A stretch of 64,000 bases of DNA from Phaeovulum molybdatiresistens (lineage in GTDB: Bacteria > Pseudomonadota > Alphaproteobacteria > Rhodobacterales > Rhodobacteraceae). Below the pieces are notes generated by a model. That model made no database searches. It was not told the origin of the DNA and was given only the letters and a program-made list of their open reading frames with translations. Of this stretch, positions 44,658-53,840 are shown in pieces. The position numbers and the translations under genes were made by a program. The first letter of the stretch is position 1. Each line of letters opens with the position of its first letter. The stretch is taken from assembly GCF_023544865.1 (NCBI RefSeq), contig NZ_JAMJFX010000001.1, positions 124,001-188,000 of the forward strand. Reading direction: 5' to 3'.

Positions 44658-46769
44658 TCATGCAGTCGGGCCGCGGCGGCCGCGCCCCTCGATCATCCAG
44701 GCGGCCAGGGCCAGCAGGGCGGCAAGCCCAAGCAGCGCCCAATCGGGCAGGATCGGGGCCACGCGGATGTCGGTGGTGGCGGTGGCGCCGCGCGGGGTGA
44801 TGCCGATCCAGCCGCGGCCAGCGGCGGTATGGCCTTCGCGCACCCGGCGCAGATCGGGGATGCCGTCCTCGATCCGGGTCACGGCACCGGCGCTGGCGGC
44901 CAGAGCGGCGGCCAGGGGCGCGCCGCTGGCGATGGTCTGTTCGAATTCGCGCGGCGCGGCGGGGCCAAGCGCCACGACGCGGTCCAGATCGCCGTGGCGC
45001 AGCCGATACAGCCCCGGCCCCGGCGCGGTCCATCGCGCGGTGAACCGCCCCGGGGCGGTTTCGGCCAGCGCCACATCGGCCTGCGCGCCATCGGGGCCGG
45101 TGATCGTGACGGCGCCTGTGTCTTGCTGCATTGTGCGGCGCACCACGGTCAGGGCCAGGCTGCCGGGATCAACCTCGGCGTAAAGCGCCTCTTCCTCAAG
45201 TTCGGGTTCCTTCATCGACCAATGCGCGATGCGGCGCAGCAGTTCCAGCTGCGGCCCGCCGCCTTCATAGCCGCGATCCCACAGCCAGGCGTGATCAGAC
45301 CCCAGAAGCGCCACCCGCCCCGCGCCCTGTCGGTCAAGGATCAACAGCGGTGTGCCCGCGGCGCCTTCCATCACCACCTGGCCGCGCACGCCCGACAGTT
45401 CGATCTGGCGCAGCCAGCGGCCCCAGTGCGGGCGGCTGGCATCGACCGTGCCATCGGGCCCGATCACCGGGGCACCGTCCAGCCCCGCGGTGACGGGGTG
45501 GCGCGCGCCGTCCGCGGTGACGCGGGGCAGGAAGGCCTGGGCCAGAACCCGGCCGCTGGGGCGGGCGGGCATGATTGTGCCCAGCGCGGTCTGCCACAGG
45601 CTTTGCACGGTGGCGAATTCCGGCCCCGCCGAGATCAAGACCGCGCCGCCGCGTTCGACATAGGCGCGGATATTGTCGAAATAGCCCGCCGGCAGGATGC
45701 CACGCGTGGCGTAGCGGTCAAAGATGATCAGGTCGAATTCGTCGATCTTTTCAACGAAGAGTTCCTGCGTCGGGAAGGCGATCAGCGACAGTTCCGAGAC
45801 CGGCACCCCGTCCTGTTTTTCCGGCGGTCGCAGGATGGTGAAATGCACCAGATCCACCGCCGCATCCGATTTCAGCAGGTTGCGCCAGGTGCGTTCGCCC
45901 GCATGCGGTTCGCCCGACACCAACAGCACCCGCAGCCGGTCACGCACCCCGTTGATCTGCACCACGGCGGCATTGTTGCGATCGGTCAGCTCACCTTGCG
46001 CGGGGTCCAGCGTGAACTGAACCACGTTCTGCCCGCCGTGGGTCAGGATCAGCGGCAGTTCCAGATCCTGCCCGACCTCGACCTGATAGCTTTGCGGATC
46101 TTCGCCGTCGATGGCGATGGACAGCGTGGCGCGGGTGCCCACCGTGGCGGGAACGGCGCCCAGATCCTCGATCCGCAGCCGGATCGAGACCGGTTCACCG
46201 ATGATGCCGAAGGCGGGGGCGGTCTGGATCACCAACCGCCGGTCCCAATCGGTCGCGCGCCCTGTCAGCAGGACATGCACCGGGGCGGGCATGGGCGGCA
46301 TCAGATCAGCGTCATGGGCCTGTCCGTCGGTGACCAGAATGGCGCCGGCGACGCGGGCGCGGGGTTCCTCGGCCAAGGCCTGGGCCAGGGTAGTGGCGAT
46401 CAGGCTGCCCGCATTCTCGGCCCCGTCCGCCACCCGCAGGCGGCGGATTTCGGTGTTGGTCAGGGCGGTGATGGCGCGCGTCATGGCGGCCATGGCGGCA
46501 TCGGTCTGATCGGGGCGGCCCGGAAGATCCTGGCTTGCGCTGCGGTCTTCCAGCAGGAAGACGATGTCGGACAGCGGTTCCCGCGTTTCGCGCTGAACCG
46601 CCGGTTGCGCCAGCGCCAACAGCAGCACCAGCGCCGCCCCCGCCCGCAGCGCCCAGCCGCGCAGCCCCCGCCACAGCGCCAGCGCCAGCAGCACCAGCGC
46701 CAACCCCGCCGCGGCCCAGATCGCAGGCCAGGGCAAAAGCGGCGCGAAGATCACGCTCAGCCCGGTCAT
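44658..46769 (-). CDS. Membrane protein with VWA and class I glutamine-amidotransferase-like domains
   Basis: Large inner-membrane protein (703 aa) ending the MoxR operon. Two N-terminal helices (about 15-57) precede a von Willebrand A-like domain with an intact MIDAS start (DRSAS, residues 75-79; VTDGQAHDAD). A beta-rich middle follows, then a GATase1-like fold (DLIIFDRYATRGILPAGYFDNIRAYVERGGAVLISAGP; GRVALLGSDHAWLWDRGY) without an obvious catalytic Cys, and a final membrane helix (WALLGLAALLALAAWMI). It overlaps the previous gene by 4 bp. Likely scaffolds envelope proteins in a metal-dependent way; not proven. Confidence 0.88.
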   Translation of the reverse strand: MTGLSVIFAPLLPWPAIWAAAGLALVLLALALWRGLRGWALRAGAALVLLLALAQPAVQRETREPLSDIVFLLEDRSASQDLPGRPDQTDAAMAAMTRAITALTNTEIRRLRVADGAENAGSLIATTLAQALAEEPRARVAGAILVTDGQAHDADLMPPMPAPVHVLLTGRATDWDRRLVIQTAPAFGIIGEPVSIRLRIEDLGAVPATVGTRATLSIAIDGEDPQSYQVEVGQDLELPLILTHGGQNVVQFTLDPAQGELTDRNNAAVVQINGVRDRLRVLLVSGEPHAGERTWRNLLKSDAAVDLVHFTILRPPEKQDGVPVSELSLIAFPTQELFVEKIDEFDLIIFDRYATRGILPAGYFDNIRAYVERGGAVLISAGPEFATVQSLWQTALGTIMPARPSGRVLAQAFLPRVTADGARHPVTAGLDGAPVIGPDGTVDASRPHWGRWLRQIELSGVRGQVVMEGAAGTPLLILDRQGAGRVALLGSDHAWLWDRGYEGGGPQLELLRRIAHWSMKEPELEEEALYAEVDPGSLALTVVRRTMQQDTGAVTITGPDGAQADVALAETAPGRFTARWTAPGPGLYRLRHGDLDRVVALGPAAPREFEQTIASGAPLAAALAASAGAVTRIEDGIPDLRRVREGHTAAGRGWIGITPRGATATTDIRVAPILPDWALLGLAALLALAAWMIEGRGRRGPTA

Positions 46770-49567
46770 TGCCCCAGCCTTTCCAGAAGATCGGGCACAT
46801 GGACCTGATCGGATTTGTAGTTGCCGGTCAGCACATGCATCACCAGATTGACCCCGAAACGATAGGCAATCTCGCGCTGACGTTCGCCCGCCTGGCCGCG
46901 CCCGACAGGAAACAGCGCCATGCCGCGCGCATCGGTGGCCCAGGCGGCGGCCCAGTCATTGCCGCCGATCACCACCGGCGTCACCCCGTCATTCAGGTTG
47001 CGAAACGGCATCCCCTCGGCCTGTTCGGCATCGGGGGGGGCGGCCTCGACCCAGATCGAGGTGCCCGCGTGACGGCCGGGGAAATCCTGCAGCAGGTAGA
47101 AGGTGCGGGTCAGGACATGGTCCGGCGGGATCGGTTCCAGCGGCGGGATGTCCAGCGGCGCGGCCAGCGCCTGCAGCCGGCGGCCCGCATCGGTCGCGGC
47201 GCCAAAACCCGCGATATCGGCATCGCGCGTGTCGAACAGAATCATGCCACCGCCGCGCAGATAGCGGTTCAGCCGGGCATAGGCCATCGGCGAGGGCGCG
47301 GGCTGATCGGCGGTGATGGGCCAATAGAGGAACGTGAACAGCGCCAGATCGTCGGTTTCCGGATCGACCGCCATCGGCGCCGAAGGTTCCACCGTCGTGC
47401 GCCGGGTCAGCACCTGCGACAGCCCCGCCAGGCCCGCGGCGGCGATCCGGTCGGTTTCGGCATCGCCGGTGATGACATGGGCCAGAACCACATTTCCCGC
47501 CGCGGCAATGGCGCGCGCCTCATCCATCCGGGGGGCGTCCGATGGGGCGGCGGTCATCTGGGCCTCGGCCCCGGTCGCGGGCAGGATCAGCGCCAGCGCC
47601 AGCGCCGCCGCAATCCCCGCGCGCGGCCCGCGCAGCCGCCCCGACAGCGCCAGCGACGCCAGGATATCGGCCAGCAGCAGCACCAGCGACGCCAACAGCA
47701 GCGCCCCCTTCAGCGGGGTCTGCTGCGGGGTCACCGCCCCCTCGACCGGCACCGAGGCGGGCCAGCTGGCACGGGCCAGCACCTGATCCGGGCCGATCAC
47801 GTTCAGCGCGACCGCGCGGCCCTCGGCGGCATAAAGACCCGGCGGCAGGTCGGCCCCCGGTCCCGCGCCCGCCAGCGCCGCCGCAAGCGCGGCACCGTCA
47901 ACACCGGGCGCCTCGGCCGCATCCTGCAACCGCCCGAACGCATCGATCAGGCGCGCCGGAACCCAGGTCACGCCCGCCAGATCGCCCGCCTCGGGGGGCG
48001 TGGCGCGGGCGGAAATCGCCAGCCGTTCCAGCATGCGCACGAACAGGCCCGACAGCGGCAGCGACGACCATTCGGCGTTGGCGGTGACATGGAACAGCAC
48101 CACCGACCCATCGCCGAAGGCCGCCCGCGTCACCAGCGGCGTGCCGTCTTCCAGCGCGGCAATGGTGCGTTCGGCCAGTTCGGGCGCGGGTTCGGCCATC
48201 ACCTGCGCGCGCACCGTCACATCGGCGGGCAGATCCAGCCCCGCGAAGGGCGAGCCTTCGGGGAAAGGCCCAAGCCGGCGCGGCTCGCCCCAGCTCATGG
48301 TGCCGCCGATCGACCGCCCCCCCGCGCGCAGCCGCACCGGCAACAGCGGATCGGCGCCGCTTTGCGCCGCCGCCAGCCGGGGCCCGGCAAAGCGCACCAG
48401 AAGCCCGCCTTCTTCAACCCATTCGGCCAGGCGGTCGGCCTCGGGCAGATCCGCCAGATCAGCAATATCGGCCAGAATGATCACATCGGGCGCGGCCAGA
48501 AGCACATCGGCCAGTCCACCTTCCAGCAGATCGGCGCTGGGGGCCAGCGCCTGGCGCAGGTAATGGGTGGGCGACAACAGCTCCAGCCCCTCGCGGGCAG
48601 CGCCGCCCGCGACCAGCGCCACCTTGCGCCGCTTGACCGCATCATCGGTCAGCGCCACCGCGCCCGCGCTGCGCTGGCCGGCGATTTCAAAGCGCGCAAT
48701 GCGGTTGCGCAGTTCCGGGGGCAGGTCGAACACCGCCGCGCCCAGCCCCTCGGGGCCGATCGTGGCCGGGGCGCGGGCCAAATCACGCTCGATCCCGTTG
48801 GGGTCGAGCCCGATCGCCGCGACCTCGATGGTCGTGGCGGGCGGGGCGCCGGGCGCGGTCGCGGCCAACACGGTGACGTGCAGCCCGCCATCCTCGATCC
48901 GGGCGGGGCGCAGGGCCAGGACCGGGGTGCCCGGTTCCCAGACGCGCAGATTGCCCCGCGCCGACAGGGCCGCCAGCAGATCGGCGCGTGCGGGATGCGC
49001 CAGACCATCGGACAGCCACAGCGTGTCAAAGCGCCCTTCCGGCAGGATCGCCGCGGGATCGGCAGGCACAGGCGGGGCCCAGGGCCGGGGCGTGATGCCG
49101 GGCAGCGCCGCGGCCATATCCTCGGCCGGGGCAAAGACGGGCGGGACGGGGGGCGGATCGGACAGCAGCACCAGGGCCGCGGGCCTGCCCGCGCGCCCGG
49201 CCTCATCCAGTGCGTCGGTGATGCGTTCCACCCGGCGCGGCCAGTCCCGGGCCGAGGCCCAGCCGCCATCCTCGACGATCAGCAGCGGGCCATCGGCGGG
49301 CGCTTGCACCACCGGATTCAGCACCGGCCCGGCAAAGCCGATGATCGCCGCCGCAATCGCCGCCATGCGCAGCAGCAAAAGCCACCAGGGCGTGCGGTCG
49401 GCCTGTTGATCTTCGTCCGTCAGCCCCAGCAGCAGCGCCACCCCCGGAAAGCGCCGCCGCACCGGCGCGGGCGGAACCGCGCGCAGCAAAAGCCACAGCA
49501 CCGGCAAGGCCAGCAGCCCCAGCAACAGCCAGGGCGCGCCAAAGCCAAGGGGGCCGATCATCCACAT
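46766..49567 (-). CDS. BatA-like/DUF4159 membrane protein
   Basis: Membrane protein of 933 aa. The N-terminus is BatA-like: GAPWLLLGLLALPVLWLLL, the RRRFPGVALLLGL motif and a second helix (WWLLLLRMAAIAAAIIGFAG). A VWA-like domain follows, but its metal motif is degraded (DGGWA, residues 100-104). Two more helices near 630-680 lead to a periplasmic DUF4159 domain (FLYWPITADQPAP; LNRYLRGGGMILFDTRDAD; FPVGRGQAGERQREIAYRFGVNLVMHVLTGNYKSDQVHVPDLLERLG). The ATG overlaps the DUF58 stop (TGATG). Confidence 0.9.
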   Translation of the reverse strand: MWMIGPLGFGAPWLLLGLLALPVLWLLLRAVPPAPVRRRFPGVALLLGLTDEDQQADRTPWWLLLLRMAAIAAAIIGFAGPVLNPVVQAPADGPLLIVEDGGWASARDWPRRVERITDALDEAGRAGRPAALVLLSDPPPVPPVFAPAEDMAAALPGITPRPWAPPVPADPAAILPEGRFDTLWLSDGLAHPARADLLAALSARGNLRVWEPGTPVLALRPARIEDGGLHVTVLAATAPGAPPATTIEVAAIGLDPNGIERDLARAPATIGPEGLGAAVFDLPPELRNRIARFEIAGQRSAGAVALTDDAVKRRKVALVAGGAAREGLELLSPTHYLRQALAPSADLLEGGLADVLLAAPDVIILADIADLADLPEADRLAEWVEEGGLLVRFAGPRLAAAQSGADPLLPVRLRAGGRSIGGTMSWGEPRRLGPFPEGSPFAGLDLPADVTVRAQVMAEPAPELAERTIAALEDGTPLVTRAAFGDGSVVLFHVTANAEWSSLPLSGLFVRMLERLAISARATPPEAGDLAGVTWVPARLIDAFGRLQDAAEAPGVDGAALAAALAGAGPGADLPPGLYAAEGRAVALNVIGPDQVLARASWPASVPVEGAVTPQQTPLKGALLLASLVLLLADILASLALSGRLRGPRAGIAAALALALILPATGAEAQMTAAPSDAPRMDEARAIAAAGNVVLAHVITGDAETDRIAAAGLAGLSQVLTRRTTVEPSAPMAVDPETDDLALFTFLYWPITADQPAPSPMAYARLNRYLRGGGMILFDTRDADIAGFGAATDAGRRLQALAAPLDIPPLEPIPPDHVLTRTFYLLQDFPGRHAGTSIWVEAAPPDAEQAEGMPFRNLNDGVTPVVIGGNDWAAAWATDARGMALFPVGRGQAGERQREIAYRFGVNLVMHVLTGNYKSDQVHVPDLLERLGQ

Positions 49568-50460
49568 CAGCGCCCCCGCCCCAACGCGCCATGCAGCCAC
49601 AACAGCGCGCCCTGCGCGGGCGCGCCGGTGTGATGGGTCGAAAACTGCCAGCCCGCCTGCCCGGCCAGCTGCGCCAGCCGGTCACGCCGTTCCGCCAGCC
49701 GCGCCAGATAGCGCGCGCGCAGATCGCCCGCCTGGCGGGTTTCGTGGCGCAGGCTGCCGCCCATGCTTTCAAAGATCGTGCGCCCGTCGAAGGGGAAATC
49801 CTCCTCGACCGGGTCCAGCACCTGCAACATCACCCCGCTGACGCCGCGATCGGCCAGCGCGCCCAGCGCCGCCGCGACCGGGGCCGGATCGCCCAGGAAA
49901 TCCGACAGAAAGACCACCCGCGACCGCGGCATCACCGCCGCCACCTCGGGCGCGCCGTAATCGCCCGCAGCGGCAGGGGAAGACAACAGCCCCGCCAGAT
50001 GCATCAGCTGCGCGCGGCCCGGGCGCGGCGGCGCCAGCGGCCCGGTCAGCCCCACCCGTTCGCCCGCGCGGATCATCAGCACGGCCAGCGCCAGCGCCAG
50101 AAGCCGCGCCCGCGCACCCTTTTCGGGGCGGTCCCCGCCGCCCGAAAACCGCATCGAGGCGGCCGCGTCGACCCACAGATGCACCGATTGCGCCAGTTGC
50201 CATTCGCGGTCGCGCACATATTGCTGATCCGACCGGGCCGATCGGCGCCAGTCGACAAAGCGCGCCTCATCGCCGGGATGGGCGGGGCGGTATTGCCAGA
50301 AATCCTCGCCCGCGCCGGCGCGGCGGCGGCCGTGACCGCCCATCTGCACCGCGGCGGCCAGATGTTCCGCCGCCACCAGCAGCGGCGGCAGCGCCTGGGC
50401 CGCGCCCTCGGCCTGACGCCGAAGGTCCAGCGCCGCGGCGCTATCGGGGGCAAGGCTCAC
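49567..50460 (-). CDS. DUF58 domain-containing protein
   Basis: Cytoplasmic partner of MoxR ATPases, 297 aa. The DUF58 signature is clear: GEDFWQYRPAHPGDEARFVDWRRSARSDQQYVRDREWQLAQSVHLWVDAAASM. The following VWA-like fold has DAAAS (98-102) where DxSxS is expected, so metal binding is doubtful. C-terminal VVFLSDFLGDPAPVAAAL and VLDPVEEDFPFDGRTIFESMGG fit the family. It overlaps moxR by 4 bp. Confidence 0.92.
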   Translation of the reverse strand: MSLAPDSAAALDLRRQAEGAAQALPPLLVAAEHLAAAVQMGGHGRRRAGAGEDFWQYRPAHPGDEARFVDWRRSARSDQQYVRDREWQLAQSVHLWVDAAASMRFSGGGDRPEKGARARLLALALAVLMIRAGERVGLTGPLAPPRPGRAQLMHLAGLLSSPAAAGDYGAPEVAAVMPRSRVVFLSDFLGDPAPVAAALGALADRGVSGVMLQVLDPVEEDFPFDGRTIFESMGGSLRHETRQAGDLRARYLARLAERRDRLAQLAGQAGWQFSTHHTGAPAQGALLWLHGALGRGR

Positions 50461-51464
50461 GCCGCGGCCTCATGGCCGGTGACCTGGGCGGCCACGCGGT
50501 CAATCACGCCCGCCAGCGTTTCGCCACGCGCCCGCGCCGCAAACGACAGCGCCATACGGTGGCTGAGCACCGGACGCGCCAGCGCCAACACATCTTCCGC
50601 CGAGGGTGCCAGCCGCCCCTGCAACAGGGCGCGCGCCCGCACCGTCAGCATCAAGGCCTGCGCGGCGCGCGGCCCCGGCCCCCAGGCCAGCGCCTCACGC
50701 GCGGCGGGGGCCGCCTCGGGTTCATCGGGGCGGCATGCGCGGACCAGATCCAGGATCAGCTCGACCACCGCCTCGCCCACCGGCATGCGCCGCACCAGCG
50801 CCTGCGCGGCGATCAGATCATCCGCGCTGAACACCTGATGCGCGGCGGTTTCGGTCGCGCCGGTCGTGGCCAGAAGGATGCCGCGTTCGGTGTCGCGGTC
50901 GGGGTAATCCACGTCGATCTGCACCAGGAAACGGTCCAGCTGCGCCTCGGGCAGGGGATAGGTGCCTTCCTGTTCGATCGGGTTTTGCGTGGCCAGCACA
51001 TGGAACGGCCGGCCCAGCGGGCGGTGGACGCCGGCCACCGTCACCTCGCGCTCCTGCATCGCCTGCAGCAGCGCCGATTGCGTGCGCGGGCTGGCGCGGT
51101 TGATTTCATCGGCCATCAGCAGCTGGCAGAACACCGGGCCCTCGATGAAGCGAAAGGCGCGGCTGCCGTCGGCGGCGGTTTCCAGCACCTCGGACCCCAG
51201 GATATCGGCGGGCATCAGGTCGGGGGTGAACTGGATGCGGCTGGATTTCAGCCCCATCACGGTGGCCAATGTGTCGACCAGCATCGTCTTGCCCAGCCCC
51301 GGCAAGCCCACCAGAAGCCCGTGCCCCCCCGACAAAAGCGCCGCCAGCACCAGTTCGACCACCCGGTCCTGGCCGATGAAACGCTGCTCGATCGAGGCCC
51401 GCGCCTGCGCCAGCCTGTCGCCCAAGGCTTCGATTTCCGTGATCAGATCCCCCGGACCGGCCAT
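50457..51464 (-). CDS. MoxR family AAA+ ATPase
   Basis: Chaperone-like AAA+ ATPase, 335 aa, that remodels partners with VWA domains. Walker A GLPGLGKT (53-60), Walker B LLMADE (115-120), sensor I ATQNPIEQEGTYPLPEAQLDRF and arginine-finger region SPRTQSALLQAMQEREV are all present. First gene of a four-gene operon with 1-4-bp overlaps. The start ATG follows GGGGGG; the longer frame upstream crosses the promoter. Confidence 0.96.
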   Translation of the reverse strand: MAGPGDLITEIEALGDRLAQARASIEQRFIGQDRVVELVLAALLSGGHGLLVGLPGLGKTMLVDTLATVMGLKSSRIQFTPDLMPADILGSEVLETAADGSRAFRFIEGPVFCQLLMADEINRASPRTQSALLQAMQEREVTVAGVHRPLGRPFHVLATQNPIEQEGTYPLPEAQLDRFLVQIDVDYPDRDTERGILLATTGATETAAHQVFSADDLIAAQALVRRMPVGEAVVELILDLVRACRPDEPEAAPAAREALAWGPGPRAAQALMLTVRARALLQGRLAPSAEDVLALARPVLSHRMALSFAARARGETLAGVIDRVAAQVTGHEAAA

Positions 51465-51473
51465 GACAACGCC

Positions 51474-51512
51474 CCCCTTCACGCTATAATCCCCTTCACG
51501 AGATAACGGTAA
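51474..51512 (-). promoter_or_regulatory. moxR operon promoter flanked by 10-bp direct repeats
   Basis: Reading toward moxR: TTACCG and TTATAG are 17 bp apart, a fair sigma70 promoter starting near 51477. Two identical CGTGAAGGGG copies, 51491-51500 and 51474-51483, lie 17 bp apart on either side of the -10 box. Direct repeats of this size and spacing are typical response-regulator sites. Confidence 0.55.
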
Positions 51513-51534
51513 CCGACGGATTGGCAAAGCCCGG

Positions 51535-52146
51535 ATGACAGAAACAGACAAGTCACAACAGAACGTGAACCCCCAACCGGCGCCCCCCACGGCCGAGGGG
51601 CTGGCGGCGGCGGCGGGCAAGGCGGCGAAGAAAGGCCCGCCCCCGGTGCATCTGTGGAACCCGCCCTTTTGCGGCGATCTGGATATCGAAATCCGCCGCG
51701 ATGGCAGCTGGTTCTATCTGGGCACGCCGATCGGCCGGCCCGCGCTGGTCAAGCTGTTCGCGTCAATCCTGAAGCTGGAGGATGGCAAGTATTTCCTGGT
51801 CACGCCGGTGGAAAAGGTGGGCATCCGCGTGGTCGATGCGCCCTTTGTCGCGGTCGATGTGGAACAGACCGGCACGGGCGCCGATCAGGCGCTGCGCTTT
51901 ACCACCAATGTGGGCGATACCGTCACCGCGGGCCCCGACAACCCGATCCGGGTGGAACGCGACGCCGATGGCACGCCTGCGCCCTATGTCCATATCCGCC
52001 GCGGGCTGGAGGCGCTGATCGACCGCAAGACCTTTTACCGGCTGGTTGATATCGCCCGCCCCGCAACGCATCAGGGGCAGGACTGGCTGGGCCTGTGGTC
52101 GCAAGGCACGTTCTTCCCGATCATCCCGGTGGCCGAGCTGTCCTGA
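51535..52146 (+). CDS. DUF1285 domain-containing protein
   Basis: Conserved proteobacterial protein of unknown function, 203 aa, cytoplasmic. The family core starts LWNPPFCGDLDIEIRRDGSWFYLGTPIGRPALVKLFASIL, then FLVTPVEKVGIRVVDAPFVAVDVE and RRGLEALIDRKTFYRLVDIA, ending SQGTFFPIIPVAEL. An Ala/Pro/Lys-rich N-terminal tail of 38 residues is extra. Divergent from moxR by 70 bp; the stop overlaps the next ATG (TGATG). Confidence 0.92.
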   Translation: MTETDKSQQNVNPQPAPPTAEGLAAAAGKAAKKGPPPVHLWNPPFCGDLDIEIRRDGSWFYLGTPIGRPALVKLFASILKLEDGKYFLVTPVEKVGIRVVDAPFVAVDVEQTGTGADQALRFTTNVGDTVTAGPDNPIRVERDADGTPAPYVHIRRGLEALIDRKTFYRLVDIARPATHQGQDWLGLWSQGTFFPIIPVAELS

Positions 52147-52928
52147 TGCCGCGATTTGCCGCGAACCTGACCTTTCTGTTCACGGAACTACCCCTGACCC
52201 AGCGGTTCGCAGCGGCCCGCGCGGCGGGCTTTGGCGCGGTGGAACTGCTGTTTCCCTATGACACCCCGGCGCGCGACATCCGCGCGGGGCTGGATAACAA
52301 TGGGCTGGATTTCGCGCTGATGAACGTGCCGGTGCCCGACTGGGCGGCGGGCGGGCGGGGCTGTGCCGCCCTGCCCGGGGCCGAAGCGCGGTTTCGCGCG
52401 GAATTCGCCCAGGCGCTGGACCTGGCAGAGGTGCTGAACCCGGGGCGGATTCACATCATGGCGGGCTGCGCAACGGGGGGCCGCGCGCAGGACACCTTCC
52501 TGCGCAACCTGGATTGGGCCGCACGGCAGGCCCCCGACCGCGCGCTGACGATCGAGCCGATCAACCCGGTCGACATGCCGGGCTATTTCCTGGGTGATTT
52601 CGATCTGGCGGCGCAGGTGCTGGATGCAATCGGCGCGCCCAATCTGCGCCTGCAATTCGATGCCTATCACGCGCATAGCATCACCGGCGATGTGCCGGGC
52701 GCCTGGACGCGCCACGGGGCGCGCGCCAGCCATGTGCAGATCGCGGGCTTTCCCGGGCGGCATGAACCGGCGGGCGGGCAGATCGACTTTGACGCCTTCT
52801 TTGCCCGGCTGGACCGGGACGGCTATGCCGGCTTTGTCAGCGCCGAATACATCCCCGCGGGCGATACGGTGGCGGGCCTTGGCTGGCTGGCCCGGGCGCA
52901 GGCCGTTCAGCAGCCGACGGCGCCCTGA
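52146..52928 (+). CDS. Hydroxypyruvate isomerase family protein
   Basis: TIM-barrel isomerase (260 aa) that interconverts hydroxypyruvate and tartronate semialdehyde in characterised Hyi proteins. The opening MPRFAANLTFLFTELPLTQRF is typical; metal-binding acids lie in LTIEPINPVDMPGYF, LQFDAYH and SAEYIPAGD. It is coupled to DUF1285. With glcDEF in the window, a role in glyoxylate metabolism is plausible though the two are not in one operon. The last 22 bp overlap the convergent CDF gene. Confidence 0.93.
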   Translation: MPRFAANLTFLFTELPLTQRFAAARAAGFGAVELLFPYDTPARDIRAGLDNNGLDFALMNVPVPDWAAGGRGCAALPGAEARFRAEFAQALDLAEVLNPGRIHIMAGCATGGRAQDTFLRNLDWAARQAPDRALTIEPINPVDMPGYFLGDFDLAAQVLDAIGAPNLRLQFDAYHAHSITGDVPGAWTRHGARASHVQIAGFPGRHEPAGGQIDFDAFFARLDRDGYAGFVSAEYIPAGDTVAGLGWLARAQAVQQPTAP

Positions 52929-53818
52929 TCGGCACAGCCAAGCGCGGGGCTTTCCGGTTCCAGCGTGGCGTGGGTCAGGCCGAAATCGCGTGCCAGCATC
53001 GCCTTGGCCCCGGCGATCACGGCGGCGAAATCGGCGCCATCCTGCACGACCAGATGGGCTTGAAAGGCGGTGCGCCTTTCATCGATCTGCCACAGGTGGA
53101 CGTGATGCACATCTGCCACGGCCGGTTCGGCGCGCAGCCGCGCCACCACCTGCGCCACATCCTGCGCGACCGGCGCCCCCAGCATCAGGATGCGCAGAAC
53201 GGGCCGGATGTCGCCCGCGACATGCCACAGGATGAACAGCGAAATCCCGATGGTCAGCAGCGGATCAACCAGCCGCCAGTCATAAAGCAGGATCAGCCCG
53301 CCCCCGATGATCACCGCGACCGAGGCCCCGGCATCGGCCAGATTGTGCAAAAAGGCCGCGCGGATGTTCAGGCTTTCGCGCGAAAGCCGCCAGGTCAGCC
53401 CCGCCGTCACCAGATCGACCAGCAGCGCCAGCCCCGCCAGCCAGATCACAACCCAGCCCGCAACCCCCGGCGGATCGGCCAGCCGGCCCGCCGCCTCGAC
53501 CAGCAGCCAAAGTGCGATGACGATCAGCACGACATAATTGACCAGCGCAGCCACCACCTCGGCCCGGGCCCAGCCAAAGCTCATGCCCGGGTCGGCGGCG
53601 CGCTGCGCCAGATGGCGCGCGCCAAAGGCCAGCACCAGCGCCGCCGCATCCGACAGGTTGTGCACGCCATCGGCGATCAGCGCGACGGACCCCGCGATCA
53701 GCCCGCCGATAATCTGCGCGACGGACAAGCCGACGTTGACCGCCACCGCCGCCGCCATGCGCCGATCCCCCGCCGCGCGGGGCAGATGGCCGTGGTGGTG
53801 GTGATGGTCATGGGGCAC
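52907..53818 (-). CDS. CDF family metal cation efflux transporter
   Basis: Six-helix proton/metal antiporter of the cation diffusion facilitator family, 303 aa, exporting Zn or a similar ion. Metal-site residues are in LIADGVHNLSDAAAL (helix 2) and LHNLADAGASVAV (helix 5); a histidine-rich N-terminus (PHDHHHHHGH) and a cytosolic C-terminal domain (VHHVHLWQIDE) follow the ZitB/CzcD pattern. The start appears to be GTG with GGAAAGGG upstream. It begins 22 bp after polA, so it may be cotranscribed. Confidence 0.94.
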   Translation of the reverse strand: MPHDHHHHHGHLPRAAGDRRMAAAVAVNVGLSVAQIIGGLIAGSVALIADGVHNLSDAAALVLAFGARHLAQRAADPGMSFGWARAEVVAALVNYVVLIVIALWLLVEAAGRLADPPGVAGWVVIWLAGLALLVDLVTAGLTWRLSRESLNIRAAFLHNLADAGASVAVIIGGGLILLYDWRLVDPLLTIGISLFILWHVAGDIRPVLRILMLGAPVAQDVAQVVARLRAEPAVADVHHVHLWQIDERRTAFQAHLVVQDGADFAAVIAGAKAMLARDFGLTHATLEPESPALGCADQGAVGC

Positions 53819-53840
53819 GGGTTGGACCCTTTCCGTAAGC

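Noticed and set aside
46535..49633. 1032-codon open frame on the plus strand
   Set aside because: It is antisense to the DUF4159 and VWA-GATase genes; composition is extreme in Arg, Gln, His and Pro, as expected of a mirror frame in GC-rich coding DNA, and no family motif is seen.
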